From the NCBI GenBank assembly GCA_002368545.1, contig MTSC01000044.1, forward strand, positions 204,034-268,033: DNA of 64,000 nucleotides, written 5' to 3'. Positions 1 through 11,139 of this stretch are shown one piece after another. The DNA comes from Ramichloridium luteum. Lineage: Eukaryota > Ascomycota > Dothideomycetes > Mycosphaerellales > Dissoconiaceae. The position numbers and the translations under genes are program-made. Below the pieces are notes generated by a model, which was given only the letters and a program-made list of their open reading frames with translations, did not search any database and had not been told where the DNA came from. Numbering within the stretch: position 1 is the stretch's first letter; every line of letters starts with the position of its first letter.

Positions 1-20
1 ACAATAACTTTTCCGGCCCA

Positions 21-909
21 ATGTACAACCTGCCGACTGTCAGCATCCCGGGAAAAATTCAGTTTGGCATCGAGTACCAGACTCACAATACACAATACAC
101 TCCCCAAGTTGCTGGTGCTCCAAACTTCGCTGCGGCCAGTATGGACCGAGGCTTCGGCCCTTACTCCTATCACGGATTTCCAGCACAGCCTCCCTTAAAC
201 ATGAGGTATGAAGTCGAGCCTCAGTGTCATCAAAGAGCACCGCGTATATTTGATGAAAATACCGGCTTTGTTCATCACTTTGGGGTGTCCGGATTGTCGA
301 GATATTCACCGTCACAACTTTCTGGCGTGAACGAATCGCATCAGATGCCTCCGACCGAGTGGTATGGAACTCGTATGGACACCGGCGTACCAATTTCCTG
401 GCCTCCTAATAACATAAACACCGCGCCCGATCCAAAAATGGCTCCACAATATACCAATGGTAAGTGTTCCGTCCAAAGTCCTCTGTTGAGTACGTACTTA
501 CGAGTTGTGTCAGGCCTCCCAGATCTGCTTACGGACGAACCTTTCGCAAATGATGACCCTTCCAATGTCAACGACGCAACAGCGAATGAGCACCCCCATT
601 TCGCCAACTCAACGTTTGCTTTTGGGAGCATGCCAATGGGCTCCGCTTCGACTGTGACCAAGGACAATATGTACAGTAAGTCTCCAGAGTCTCGGTAGGC
701 ACCCGCCGCCCTGCCTGACTGTGTAATTTCCAGGTCAAAGCTACGACCAACAGAACGCGAGTGCTCACCCTCAGCCCATCTCACCATGCGACGCCGAGTT
801 CGAGAATCTCGGCTGGGCTGATTTCGAAGAAGGCAAGGCAAAGCACGGGTTGAAGAGGCATCGTGGGAGGAGAAGCAGTACACAGAATGACGCGTGGGGA
901 GAAGAATAG
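21..909 (+). CDS. Orphan protein, 3' part (5' end possibly outside the window)
   Basis: I do not recognise this protein. The frame is open from the left edge, so the ATG at 21 may be internal. A clear intron lies at 676-733 (GTAAG, CTGAC branch site just upstream of the final CAG); splicing is phase 1 and the frame continues to a TAG at 907-909. A second possible intron, 460-513, has GTAAGT, a CTTAC branch-like site and CAG. It is 54 bases long, so the frame stays open with or without it (about 258 or 276 residues from position 21). The protein is rich in Pro, Asn, Met and Tyr with no obvious membrane segment. It ends in a basic stretch (KHGLKRHRGRR) followed by an acidic tail, which could be a nuclear targeting signal (inference). 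A long antisense ORF overlaps but is unspliced and looks like a shadow. Confidence 0.6.
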
Positions 910-1995
910 GAAGAATCGGAGCTCAAAGCATGAAAATGGATACATCACTAGGGCTTAACATACCAATTCATAACTGTAGTAGAAGGCTTTGTCGCTTTGC
1001 GAACACACTGTAAAGATGCGCGTGAAGAACTCAATAGATACTCAGTGGCTTAGTCTCGGAACATAGTTCTGATCAGGTTTTGAAATAAGTCGACCTTCAT
1101 CTGTGGCAATTTTGATTCGTATGTTAAAATGATAGATTTAATGCCCGACGAGGAGGCAAATCCTGGCCAAATAGCCGTCATCCTAATAATCTTTGGACAG
1201 TGAAGCAATCTCACGATCAAGCACTTGTAAGCCGGTACGACTGATGTTCATTGATTTACGTAATGTCTAATTGAGCGACGATTCGTTGAAGTCCACAAGG
1301 AATGCGCTTTGGCACAATTGTATATGTATCAGACCTCATTGCTTGGTACGAGTTAGGAGTTCGCGGGAGTATGGGCGCAGAATTGGGCATTTGGAAAATT
1401 TGCACACAGTAGCTAGCACTCGTCGTGATCTATCTTCATCTTGACCTCTTGTGTCGAAAGATCCACCTTTATCTAGCCGTAGTCACCAATCTGATACCCA
1501 TCTTCCTGGCATACTGAAGCGTTTTTGTGCATGCAAATCCTCCCATCCTCTGGCAGCTCAATCTGGGCGACCGCACGCTTATAGTCTGTCCAATCCATCT
1601 AGATCTCTCTAAGAAACGTCGCTCCGTGAATAACTTTGCATATGGTGAGCGATGGTCTCATCACGCCATCGAAATCAAACACAGTCCTGGTGGTACACAG
1701 CTGCATGAGACCCAAGATGCCTTAGCTAGGACTCTTGCTCCCAGCAGTATTGTCTTCGGTAGCTTTCGTTTCATCATTCGAACGGACAGCATTTGCTAAG
1801 CCGGTCGCACACACTTTGTACTCCAGAATGCGTCGGGGTGGTTCTTGGCTTGGCAGCTCAACAAGCCTAAGCCGTGATTCATTTCCCCTACGAGACCATC
1901 CTATCACGTTTGACACTAAACGATCAAGAACAAGCTTCCGACCACAGCGTCGATTGCAAATCCTTTCCAAGTGCCCACCTAAGACGCCCCCGAAA
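910..1995. other. Intergenic region
   Basis: No ORF here has family resemblance or convincing splice structure. Short open frames at 1527-1799 and before 1996 overlap in different frames and look random. The region should hold the promoter of the BTB gene that starts at 1996. Confidence 0.5.
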
Positions 1996-3222
1996 ATGCC
2001 GTGGTCTGATCCTCATCCTGATCCTACTTGGGTGAACACCGTAGGAGATCCTCCAGCTCCGCACGAGGGCCAGATGAAAAAATTCGCCAATCTATTACGC
2101 ACAGGCAATTTATGGAACATGTTGATGGTGTGCGAGGGGCATGTATTCCGCATTCACGACTACGTGATTACCGCGGAGTCGCCAGCTCTTGCCGCTTCGA
2201 TGAAGAACATCTATTGGGTATGCGAACTCCACGTCGCTTGCGCGATTGAAACTGACGGGCTTTAGGAGGGGATCAATAGACGATACGAGATTCAGGACTT
2301 CGACGCGGAATCCGTGCAACGCCTCCTCTCCTTCGTATACACGGGCGATTACGACGACCAGACCCTGCCTCAGCTCGATTATGACACTACTTGGGACCCA
2401 CAAGCAAAAACGCTATCGGTGTTTCGCTCCCTGGTTGCTGTATTCTACACCACGATTCTTGCCCTCACCCGAGTGCTGTATAGCCTCGTGGGCTACGAGG
2501 CCATCTCTTGGACGCGTGTTCGGCCGACACCAAGCAAGTACTCAAGTGGCCACGAAAAAGCTGAAGCTTCGGAGGATTGTACCTGTCTGCCCGGGCCTAT
2601 CAGTGGTATAGAATGTGAGAATACTCGTCTGCAAGCCAACGTACTGGTATACATCGTCGCCAACTACTTCCAGATGACCGAGCTCCAGGCCTTGGCAGTG
2701 GGCAAGTTCGCAGCGTCACTCGGAAGGGGCGAAAAGAAATGTTCCCGGGGCTTGGGGAATGTGTGTGCCCTGGTCTACGAAACTGGACCATTCAACGCCC
2801 TCAGCCTGCGGACGCATCTTCTCCGAGCTATTGTGAACTCTATGCACATACTGGTGACTAAAAAATCGTTCATCACTGCCGCCTTCGAAATACCAGAGCT
2901 CGGCCAGGCCATGTGGCTCGACCTCGTCAAAAAGCATGAGGAAGCTTTGGGAGATGCGCACAGGGCTAATCGGGAGAAAGAACTCGCGCAGAAATCAGCT
3001 GAACACGCCCACGATACTGCCGAACGAAATAATCAAAGTCTTCTGCGGACAATCAACAACGCACGCTCCTGCAGACATTGCAAGCGGGAGCCAAACTACT
3101 GGGTGATATCAAAAGTCACTCGATATCGTGGTGAATACGGAAAGCATACATACACCATGAAATGCGTGTGCGCGACCGCCTACCCCAAACTCACTGGTGG
3201 AGGCGATGGAGGAGAGGATTAA
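1996..3222 (+). CDS. BTB/POZ domain protein with Cys-rich tail (copy 1)
   Basis: Exons are 1996-2217 and 2266-3222; the intron 2218-2265 has an ACTGAC branch site and phase 0. The product is about 392 residues. The N-terminal third is a fungal BTB/POZ domain: FANLLRTGN, then HVFRIHDYVITAESPALAASM, and after the intron the typical end of the domain, RLLSFVYTGDY. The rest is helical and shares blocks with the second BTB gene downstream (LQANVLVYIVANYFQ, VCALVYET). A charged helix leads to a tail with CRHC and CVC, which could bind zinc (inference). BTB domains mediate dimerisation and often act as Cullin-3 adaptors, but no partner can be read from the sequence. The start was chosen because it gives a short leader before the BTB fold; the frame is open further upstream, so the true start may differ. 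Confidence 0.8.
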
Positions 3223-3766
3223 CCCAGCGAAAGATGATCGAGCCAACGATTCGCGATGTTATTTGCCAGAGCAGTGCAGTTCTTGAGGCGGTTGCTTGTG
3301 CCCGTGCAGGTTCAGGTCTCAATTAGCATGAAATTGATGGATCCATCATGAGTTTTGTGCGCATGTAGGTCGTTTCTGAGCAGAACTGCAGCAGTACAAA
3401 GAGAGATTTGTGATATCGAACCTCAGATAAGTCACTAATCCACGTTTGACCACATTTCCTTCGTCTCATTCGTTGGCTCGTTGGCAACACATCCATTCTG
3501 TAGAAAAAGTAGAAGGCATCAATCACTGGGCCTTGTTGCAAGGAGGCAATTCGACCAAGAGTATTGGCCACAAACAGCGGATTATAATGGCATGCATCAT
3601 GTAGATGGCCTCGCACTGCACGTCGTTTAGATGTTTCTAGAGAATTTCTTTAAATCGTTCTTTCGACCTGGCGGCCAGGGATTATCCGCAGGTCCTCGCC
3701 ATCGTATGAGTACAGTTGAGTTTAAAGTTTCCAATACACGATCGCTGCTGATGTCGAAGTCTTCTA
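3223..3766. other. Intergenic region between convergent genes
   Basis: This separates the 3' ends of the first BTB gene and the methyltransferase gene. I see no supported gene; the minus-strand ORF at 3323-3616 has no recognisable features. Confidence 0.5.
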
Positions 3767-4945
3767 TCATTGAGAAGGTGTAGTCTTCATCCACTTGGCC
3801 CGCTTCAAAGCTTCCGCCTGTGTCTTCCAGACCGGCCCTCCAAGTTCGCCGAGAGTTTTTCCAAAACTAGCCAGCATCTCCATGACCTCATCGTCGCTTG
3901 GTCTGATTGCCGTATAGAGCTCGTCCTGGGTCCCAAATGTCGCTAAGCGCCACGCATCCTTCCACTGCTGTATGGCGCGCAGACTAGCATTACTCTGGCT
4001 TTGTATCTCAGTTGCGATAAGGTAGAATGACGACCTGGTGACGTGGCTGGTTTTCGGTTTGAATAGTTTGATGGTAGAAAAACTGGCAAAGGTGCGGATA
4101 CATTGAATGGTGTGCCACATTTCAACTTTGTGAAGGAGTATAATCATGGTCCCGCCTGGCTTGAGATGCTCAAGTCCCAGGGCAAGTTGTGTGGTGATCA
4201 ATCGGCGTGGCTCGCAATGATCACGATATGAGGCACGCTCGTGATCTCGCAGAACCATTCCGTCGCATACCACGAGGTTGTAGGTCATGTCAGGTGCGAA
4301 GGTCTGCTTTAGGAATCGGTCGGCATCCGGATGATCGGAGGGAACATCATCAACACCCATGTCCGCCGCCAGCATGGTGATATCGAGAAGCCTGGCGGTG
4401 AAATTGGGATTATCTCGGACGAGGTGGTGATCCAAAAGCAGTAGATCGTGGCCGGCGTGTTCACACGGCAGACTGAAGGCAATGACTTCGCAAGCTTGGC
4501 TCCGTTCAAGGATTGTCACGAGAAATCCGCCAGGAGCTGCACAGAAATCAAGGACTCGTGGAGCACCTGCCAGGCTAGGGACGCGCATAGCGCCGCCAGT
4601 CTCCTCGTCGATCTCCTTCCCGATCCTTCTCATGAGGTCGTAGAACACTTTCGCAGTTCCGGACTTCCCCTTGGCATTATCGGCGACCTGGCGTTGTTTG
4701 CGAAAGTGTGCGTCGCCGGCAGGATTCTTCCATCCCTGAGATTTGTTATGAGTAACCTATACGATCGTATTGTAAAACAACGTCGGACTCGCCTGCTCCC
4801 TCAGAACAGACAATGTTCTGTATTCTTCGAAGTGCTCGCTCAAGAATCTGGCGATGAGGTTTCTATTCTGTCCGCCGGTTTCGTCATCGGCTGTGACAGC
4901 TCGCGCAATGGAGTCATCCTTACTTGAAAGTGCCATTGTAGTCAT
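3767..4945 (-). CDS. FtsJ-like methyltransferase domain protein
   Basis: Exon 1 is 4793-4945 and exon 2 is 3767-4735, giving about 373 residues. The intron (4736-4792) appears to be GC-AG: the donor reads CAG|GCGAGT, the acceptor is CTCAG, and the phase is 0. Without it the frame meets a TAG upstream of exon 2. With it the junction reads LREQ|GWKNPAGDAHFRKQRQ, a smooth continuation of the kind seen in fungal members. The SAM-binding motif I is FCAAPGGF, followed by acidic strand ends, a VVCDGMVLRD motif IV region and a GGTMIILLHK strand with a lysine where FtsJ/RrmJ enzymes have a catalytic one. The family methylates RNA 2'-hydroxyls, but the substrate here is unknown. An ATG at 4936 is an alternative start nine bases in. 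The gene lies between two related BTB genes on the other strand. Confidence 0.8.
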
Positions 4946-5945
4946 GTGCAAGTACTGATACGGCTATGATAGTTGATGTATGGCTCAGCAGAGCTGCTTC
5001 AAACAGCTCAAGCTCCGTCGCGTGATACGCATGGAGTATAAGGCTGTGTTGGCATCCTGACTTCCGCTTCACCCGCACGTGACAGAATTCGGAATTGACT
5101 CGTAAATATGCAGGGATCAAAGTTCCTTGCATCTGACGCTGGAAGTCTCGTTTTTGTGTGACAAATGTGGACTCGAAGGTTTGCTTGAGATATCATCCCA
5201 TCGCACCGAGCAGTCGCTAAGCTCCGGTTGACAAAAGACACTTTGCGGCGCCCGTGTGAAGGTTTGGATTCGGCAAACGATTGACGAAACTCAGAATTGA
5301 CGGTGTGGAATAGTGCTGCAGTCTCATCACCAGAAAAATTTGGAGGCGTTTCAAAGAAGAAAGAGCTGTAGTCCAGTTTGCGGCTCTACTTCTTTTTTTT
5401 TGTGGAATGTGAACACAAGCAGAACTTACAATCCTTGAACAAGGATATAAAGGAATGGAATAATTTCGAATACAGACCAGGATCGCGAAGTTGGATATCA
5501 ACGTTACAGTGAGTGAAGTTTAACGGATGCTTTATAACATTATTCAGTGTCATTGTCCTATGGGCCTACCCAAAAGACTTGGCACAGCTAAGAATTCTTC
5601 TGCTCTCCTGCACAAGCTGTAGTGTGGAAGCAAGTGTTCAGCAAACATCGACGAATCGGAGACGGGTGAAGGGATCAACGCGTACGATGCTCATTCAAGC
5701 AACCACGAGTCTGGTTACACAGACATGACGCGAGTGATGATTGGATGCAATATGATTCGAATTTGTAATTCTGAGTATCCACTCACACCTGCAAATACCT
5801 CAGACCGACGTTCGACTGGACCGTCGAAGTACACTTCGGATTTTGCTATCGTGTTCCAATGGTGTGCGCGATCACATCCATTCCTCGAGTTTATTGAATC
5901 ATTTCATAGCAAACTCGCATACGGTATTAATCACGATCTCAACAC
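4946..5945. other. Intergenic region
   Basis: There is no supported gene. A TATAAAGG box lies at 5446-5453 on the plus strand, about 500 bases before the second BTB start. A T-run is at about 5393-5401. The short frames 5513-5728 and 5725-6003 lack a convincing ATG context or family features. Confidence 0.45.
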
Positions 5946-7045
5946 ATGGCGGATCCTCAGCCAGCCGGCCGCGCCACCATTGACAGCAACGCGATGCTCT
6001 TGAGGATGGGCAAATTCTCGGATCTGATTCTTGTATGCCAAGGGCGAGAGTACTTCGTCCACAAAGCCATCATTTGCCCAAGGTCGCCAGTCTGGGCTGC
6101 TGCGATCGAAAAAGACTTCCAAGTAAGTCATTATTACCTGGGCGATCAGCGGTACATATAACTGACGTGAAAATATAGGAAGCAAAGATTGGCAAGATCG
6201 AAGTCAATGACACCGACGGACCGACACTGAAGCGAGCTCTCGCGTATCTGTACACCGGAACCTATGACGAAGACGCTACCTTCGCGTTCGACTACATCCA
6301 GGAGCAGGCACAGTGCTCCGAAGTCGAAGTGGCTGCCGGATGTTCCAAGGCTGTGTCACTTCTGGTAGGTCTAAGCGTTGAGGGATCGTCGTGTCTCAAA
6401 GGTATAACTAGCATCTTGGACGCCGATGACCCGAAAGAGCACGATGAAATTGTAATCAACGAGAACTATAAAGGTTGCAATTGTACGAATGCAAACACCG
6501 GATCATCATGCAGCACCTCTAAATTGCAGGCGAATGCGCTACTTTACATCCTGGCCGATTACTACCAGGTTGACGACATGAAGCAAGTATCGGCAGAGAA
6601 GTTCGCTGCAGCCACCGAACGGCTCTGTTTTCAAGAGTTAGCCGATGTGTGCGACCTCGTCTACGAGTCGACCCCAGCGACTGCGATTAACATGAGATTA
6701 CCACTTTCGAAAGCAATCGCAAAGCACGGCCAGAGACTCATCAATGACCCATCGTTCATGATCACCATCACTGGGTTACCAGAGCTAGCTCGCGATATAT
6801 TTGTCGAGATCGTAAAACTGAACCGATCCATGGCCGATGACAAAGATGCTGCGCTTGCTGCCATGGCTGCTTCATCAGATGCCGAAGACAAAGCGAAGGC
6901 AGACACGGCGTCGGTCCGACAAGAAATGATGGAGATTGTGCGAAAGGTGAACAGCAGTGAGCGTTGCAGGCATTGCGGACTCGCAAACAACCTAGTCTTC
7001 GAATACGGCAATTCGCTTCGATGCACGTGCCGCACAAGGTACTGA
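5946..7045 (+). CDS. BTB/POZ domain protein with Cys-rich tail (copy 2)
   Basis: Exons are 5946-6122 and 6179-7045. The intron 6123-6178 (GTAAGT, AACTGAC branch, TAG) is phase 0 and falls at the same place in the BTB fold as in the first copy. The product is 347 residues. The BTB motifs are textbook: MLLRMGKFSDLILVCQGRE, FVHKAIICPRSPVWAAAI, then ALAYLYTGTYDE. Downstream blocks match the first copy: LQANALLYILADYYQVDDMK, VCDLVYEST, then an Ala/Asp/Lys-rich helix and a terminal CRHC...RCTC motif. The order of blocks and the intron position indicate duplication of one ancestral gene followed by strong divergence. The function is unknown; a Cullin-3 adaptor or oligomerisation role is only a family-level possibility. 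Confidence 0.87.
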
Positions 7046-7187
7046 ACAATGTTCTCAAGAACGTGAGTCATGGTAAGCACTGCGGTTGTCGCGATCACTA
7101 TAGAGTTCGGAAGCTCTAGGCGGGTGGTGCGAAACGTTGTGTAAAAACCGCGCTCATGGTATCTAATCAATACTACTCCTCTCATCC

Positions 7188-8067
7188 CTACTCAACAAAT
7201 GACTCACACAACTTATCGTAATACTCCACAAGGTTCGTGCTATTATTCCCTCTGGTCGCCGCGTCTCGTGCGCTCAATCGTTGATACCACTGGCAATAGA
7301 CCACGCCATCCGTATGAGGGCCGATCGAGAAAGACTCGAAGTTCTGCTCGTATGCGATCAAGTATCCGAGTCTCAGGTCGCAGTTCGCCTGCCCGACGTC
7401 CAGGCCGGGCCCGCTCGAAACTTGCAGGAAGCCGTCGACGGCGTTCTCGCGCGCGACGAGACCGCAGTCGAGACCCGTAGTGGCGGTCGCTATGGGTCAA
7501 TGTTAGCACTTGGCGATGGGACGAGAGTACAGAGGACGACGTACTTGTGGCGACGGCAACGGAGCTGGTAGCAGTGATTGTAGACGTGCCGGAGAACGTG
7601 ATGAACAACGAGCTCGTCGTGATTGTTACTGTGGCGGTCGATGGAGTAGCCACGAGCGAACACGCGCTGGTAAGCACGCTCGAAGCGAAGCTTCCAAGTG
7701 CCGAGGGCGTGACGCCTGCGCCAGATTCGTCGCGCCTCGCGAACGTCTCTACAGGGTTCGTTGTGTAGGTGGTGGATGTTCTGGTGAATGGCACGGATAC
7801 CGTCGTGATCGCAGTCGTCATTCGAGGGATGGTGAACGCATCCGTCAACGTGGAGGTTGTCGTGACGGTCTCGGCCGGTGTTGTATAGCCGAGCAAAGTT
7901 GAGCAGAATGGTTGCAGCGAATATGTCACGATCACGCTGGAAGCGGCCGAAACATCGGTGGTACAGGGCGGTGTGGGCACGACTCCGACATTCTGCACGC
8001 CTGCAATGACGCGTGTGATAAGGCACAAGAGCGGACCGGTGGAAGGTAAGAAGCGAGCGGCGCTCAT
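7188..8067 (-). CDS. Secreted or cell-wall Ser/Thr-rich protein
   Basis: Exon 1 is 7545-8067 and exon 2 is 7490's left side, 7188-7489. The intron 7490-7544 (GTACGT, TGCTAAC branch, CATAG) is phase 1. The product is 274 residues. The N-terminus looks like a signal peptide (MSAARFLPSTGPLLCLIT, then VIAG). The next 150 residues are dominated by Ser, Thr, Val and Ala with motifs such as TTTST and TSTTYTT, suggesting heavy O-glycosylation. After the intron comes a compact, non-repetitive domain of about 100 residues with four cysteines (LDCGLVAREN, QANCDLRL, VVYCQWYQR, DKLCESF), probably disulfide-bonded. Without splicing the frame turns into an Arg-rich shadow, so the intron is well supported. 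The likely location is cell wall or medium; no enzymatic motif is visible. Confidence 0.72.
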
Positions 8068-11000
8068 CGTGCCTGGTGAACCGCGGCGTCACTTGTCCCG
8101 CCAAAATCGCATTGCTTGAAACCAGACCATGGGCTCATGGTGGCCTGAAGAGACTCTCATCACTTCTTTTCCATGAGCAGGCATGTTCTCTTGGCCAGCC
8201 AGCATTACTTCTTGAAGAGCTCGCATAAGGTTTGCGGGGTTGTGCCTGTGGCGTTCTTCTCGAAGCGAGCAGCACATGGCAAGACGCGCTAGATCCAACC
8301 CGGGCGGATCCCAGCGCTGGCGGATCTTCAAACTCTTGAGTGTTGCTTCATGGTTTATTCTGTTGTCTGTGTCGCAATGTGGAGCTTCTGTCAATGATAA
8401 TAGAATGGATCATCTCAGCTTTCAAATGTTGGTAATCATCGGACTGGCCGTCTCCCATGCTGGTTGAGAAATCTCATTTCCATTTGGCAGGCTGGGGAAC
8501 ATCTTCTTGGCAGCTATCTGGCGTTCTAGGGCAAGAGGATGGTGCCAGTCAGCGAAGCATCCACCAGATCGGCGGCTCAAATACCGAAGATATTTCCAGC
8601 AAGGTTCTTATTTCTTTTTGATATCATGTCAAAGTCTGTTGCGTTACGGAACACTGTTCGCGTCGTCGAGAGCATTTTCGACGCCGATTCCCCGCATTGG
8701 ACGCGAGAGCAACTGGGCAACGTAATGTATGAATGCGCGAGGACCACGAGAGAATCGTGCGCTGAGAGCTGATTGCTGGTCAACGGCAACGGAAAAGCAT
8801 TCTTCGCTAAGACGCGATCGACCAAAGTTCTCTTTGGCCCAGTTCACAAGATTGTGACGCGATCCTTACCTGGCATGTATCGAACCCTTCGCAACAAGAA
8901 CTAGCCTCTACATAGTAATGATCATGCTCCAGGTCAAATGTAGAGCGGTTCGAAACATCAGCATCAACGAATGTCACGATCTCCGCAGTAATTAGCACAA
9001 CGTGCTCGAGAAAGCTGGAGCACAGCAAGCCTGATATGGGGAATATGAGCCAGGGGGTTGTTTCCACCGCCGGAACTGCGGCCTGCCGAAAAGTATCGCG
9101 CCGGACTCCGCTTTCACGGCGGTTTCACCTTGACCAATGCTGATGAGCGCGGTGGGTGCGGAAGATTCTAAAGGCTTCCTACCGCTGAGTTCCACCGTCG
9201 TGAAGTGAATGATACCCGTCCTTGCCGGCTTGAAGGACGATTGGCTCATGAAAGGGAGGCCTCTATAACACTCGAGCACTCGCCGCTTCCGTATTAAGCC
9301 GGCGAGGATATATCGCAGCAAACGCCTGAAGTCAAAGCGCGTTCAGGGTTTACCGAAACGTTGTTGGAGGTACGAATGAAAGCTTCAGATACCGTCAGGT
9401 TGCAGGAATGGTAGAGCCGCTGCAACATTCACACAAATGCCTGAAGCAACGAGGGCTTGGAATGGTATTGATACTTTGAATGTAAAATGGAAGCCATAGC
9501 GACTGCGACGGTGCTCGGAGCAGCGAGTAGAGATGTTTCGTGTGAGGCATGATCCACGAGCGACCATCTGGTGAAGATCGACGAGCCACGCCGCTGGGTC
9601 GTCGACACTGATTGTGATATGCTCGCCGAAGGCTCGATGCACGAGTATCTGAAGACCAAGTTCGATATAGGAGAGAAGTGGGAAAGTCGTGCCTATAACT
9701 CATGGCTCTCATCTGCTCCGAGTTCAGGCCGGCATTTTGATAGCGCCAGCGCGTCGCTTGCGGCAAATTCCGTTAGCCCTAGCATTGTTGATATCGCCAA
9801 CGCACGTGAGCGTTCATCACGTGCGGTACGGAGTAACTGGAGATCCTTCCCCTTCAAATCTTATGAGGGATTGGTCGGTCGAGTCTGCGAGGTCTGCGAG
9901 GTGTGCCACACGCGTAACAATCGTACGATTTCCTGCACACCCACCTCTTGAGCGTAGGAGCGATAAGCTATTCGAGTGTGAGGCAACATCGCTAGACAGC
10001 AAGTCCACGACATATAGATGGATCTAGATATTCTGTGCGGTCCTGGAAGCAGCATGACGACGGGGAACCGTGTCAACGCCTGTAAACCGAGCAATTATAG
10101 CGTGGAGAACCACGCATTTCCTGGCTTCCAACAGTAATAAGCTCTGGTTCTGCAACGATCGCGACATCGACTAAAACAAAGGGTCTGCACCCAGTGGTGA
10201 CCCTGACGGAAAAAGACGAAGCTGCAGAAGGACACCTTGGTGGGGGATCGACCGGGGCCGTCTGGGGATGCCCACACCATCAAGTACAGTATATTCGCCG
10301 GATCGCCGGAAGGTCGTGGATCCGGGTGCTATGTATTGGCTTCATCTGAAACTTCGTTTACGACTCTACGAGAACGCATTGCCATGATGATACTGTGACT
10401 GCGCAAGGCTGTCGCCTCCCGAGACCAACGCTCTTGCGACCAAGCGTCCCTTCCCATGAAAGAGGCGCCGTGAAGTTGCAACTTCCTGTATCGTGGAGGA
10501 TCTGCAGCAGGAGCCTCCATGATGGCAGTGGCGCGTCGCATGAGAGACGTTCACAATATACCAAGCTGGATCCAGAGTACATAATGCAACGTGAGTTGAC
10601 CCAATATCATTGGGTAGACGAGGAGAGCTAGCTAACCATTGGGCGAAGATGGACAGATTTGCAGGGACGCTTCTAGAGAAGTAGTGCGTGGTGCATTCAC
10701 TTGAGGGGGCGCGCTGCGGGCGCTGATTGGATCGTGCCCCGTTCATCGCTCATTTGAGCGGACCGGGGCAATTCCCGCCCAGGACAGGAATGCGCCTGTT
10801 CGGTCCTGGTGTTCAAGCAACTTTCTCTGCAAGCCTGGCGCGATCAACCAAACTCAAAGCACGGGAGCTGCGACCTTTGGTGCGTATCGCAGGGCTCAAC
10901 GGCCACCTGCGGCTCGTGCCACCATCACACCCTGACCTGCGCTTTCTCTCTGCTCGAGCCCCATAGAGTTCTGGCGATATTTTGGTGTCGTGGTCGCACC

Positions 11001-11139
11001 GTGTTTCTTTTCCATCGTCTGTTATCTCTACACTCGTGCGGAACAGATATTTATTCTCTGGGGCGCGCACACAGGTGCTGGAGCTTTGTCTGTTGAGTGG
11101 ATCCAGACACATTGATCGTTGGTATCGCTGAATTCCACG
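8068..11139. other. Gene-poor stretch of about 3 kb
   Basis: Many short overlapping frames exist on both strands (for example 8992-9321 minus, 9571-9951 plus, 10366-10746 minus). None has family resemblance, a signal peptide with a coherent continuation, or a splice structure that I could extend. The plus frame 9571-9951 has closely spaced cysteines (CEVCEVCHTR) but no extension on either side. This may be decayed coding sequence or plain intergenic DNA. Confidence 0.45.

Noticed and set aside
341..883. Minus-strand ORF of 180 codons
   Set aside because: It is antisense to the spliced orphan gene, with no splice structure or protein-like pattern of its own.
9571..9951. 126-codon plus-strand ORF with CEVCEVCHTR
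   Set aside because: It cannot be extended by splicing, has a non-matching context and overlaps minus-strand frames of equal quality.
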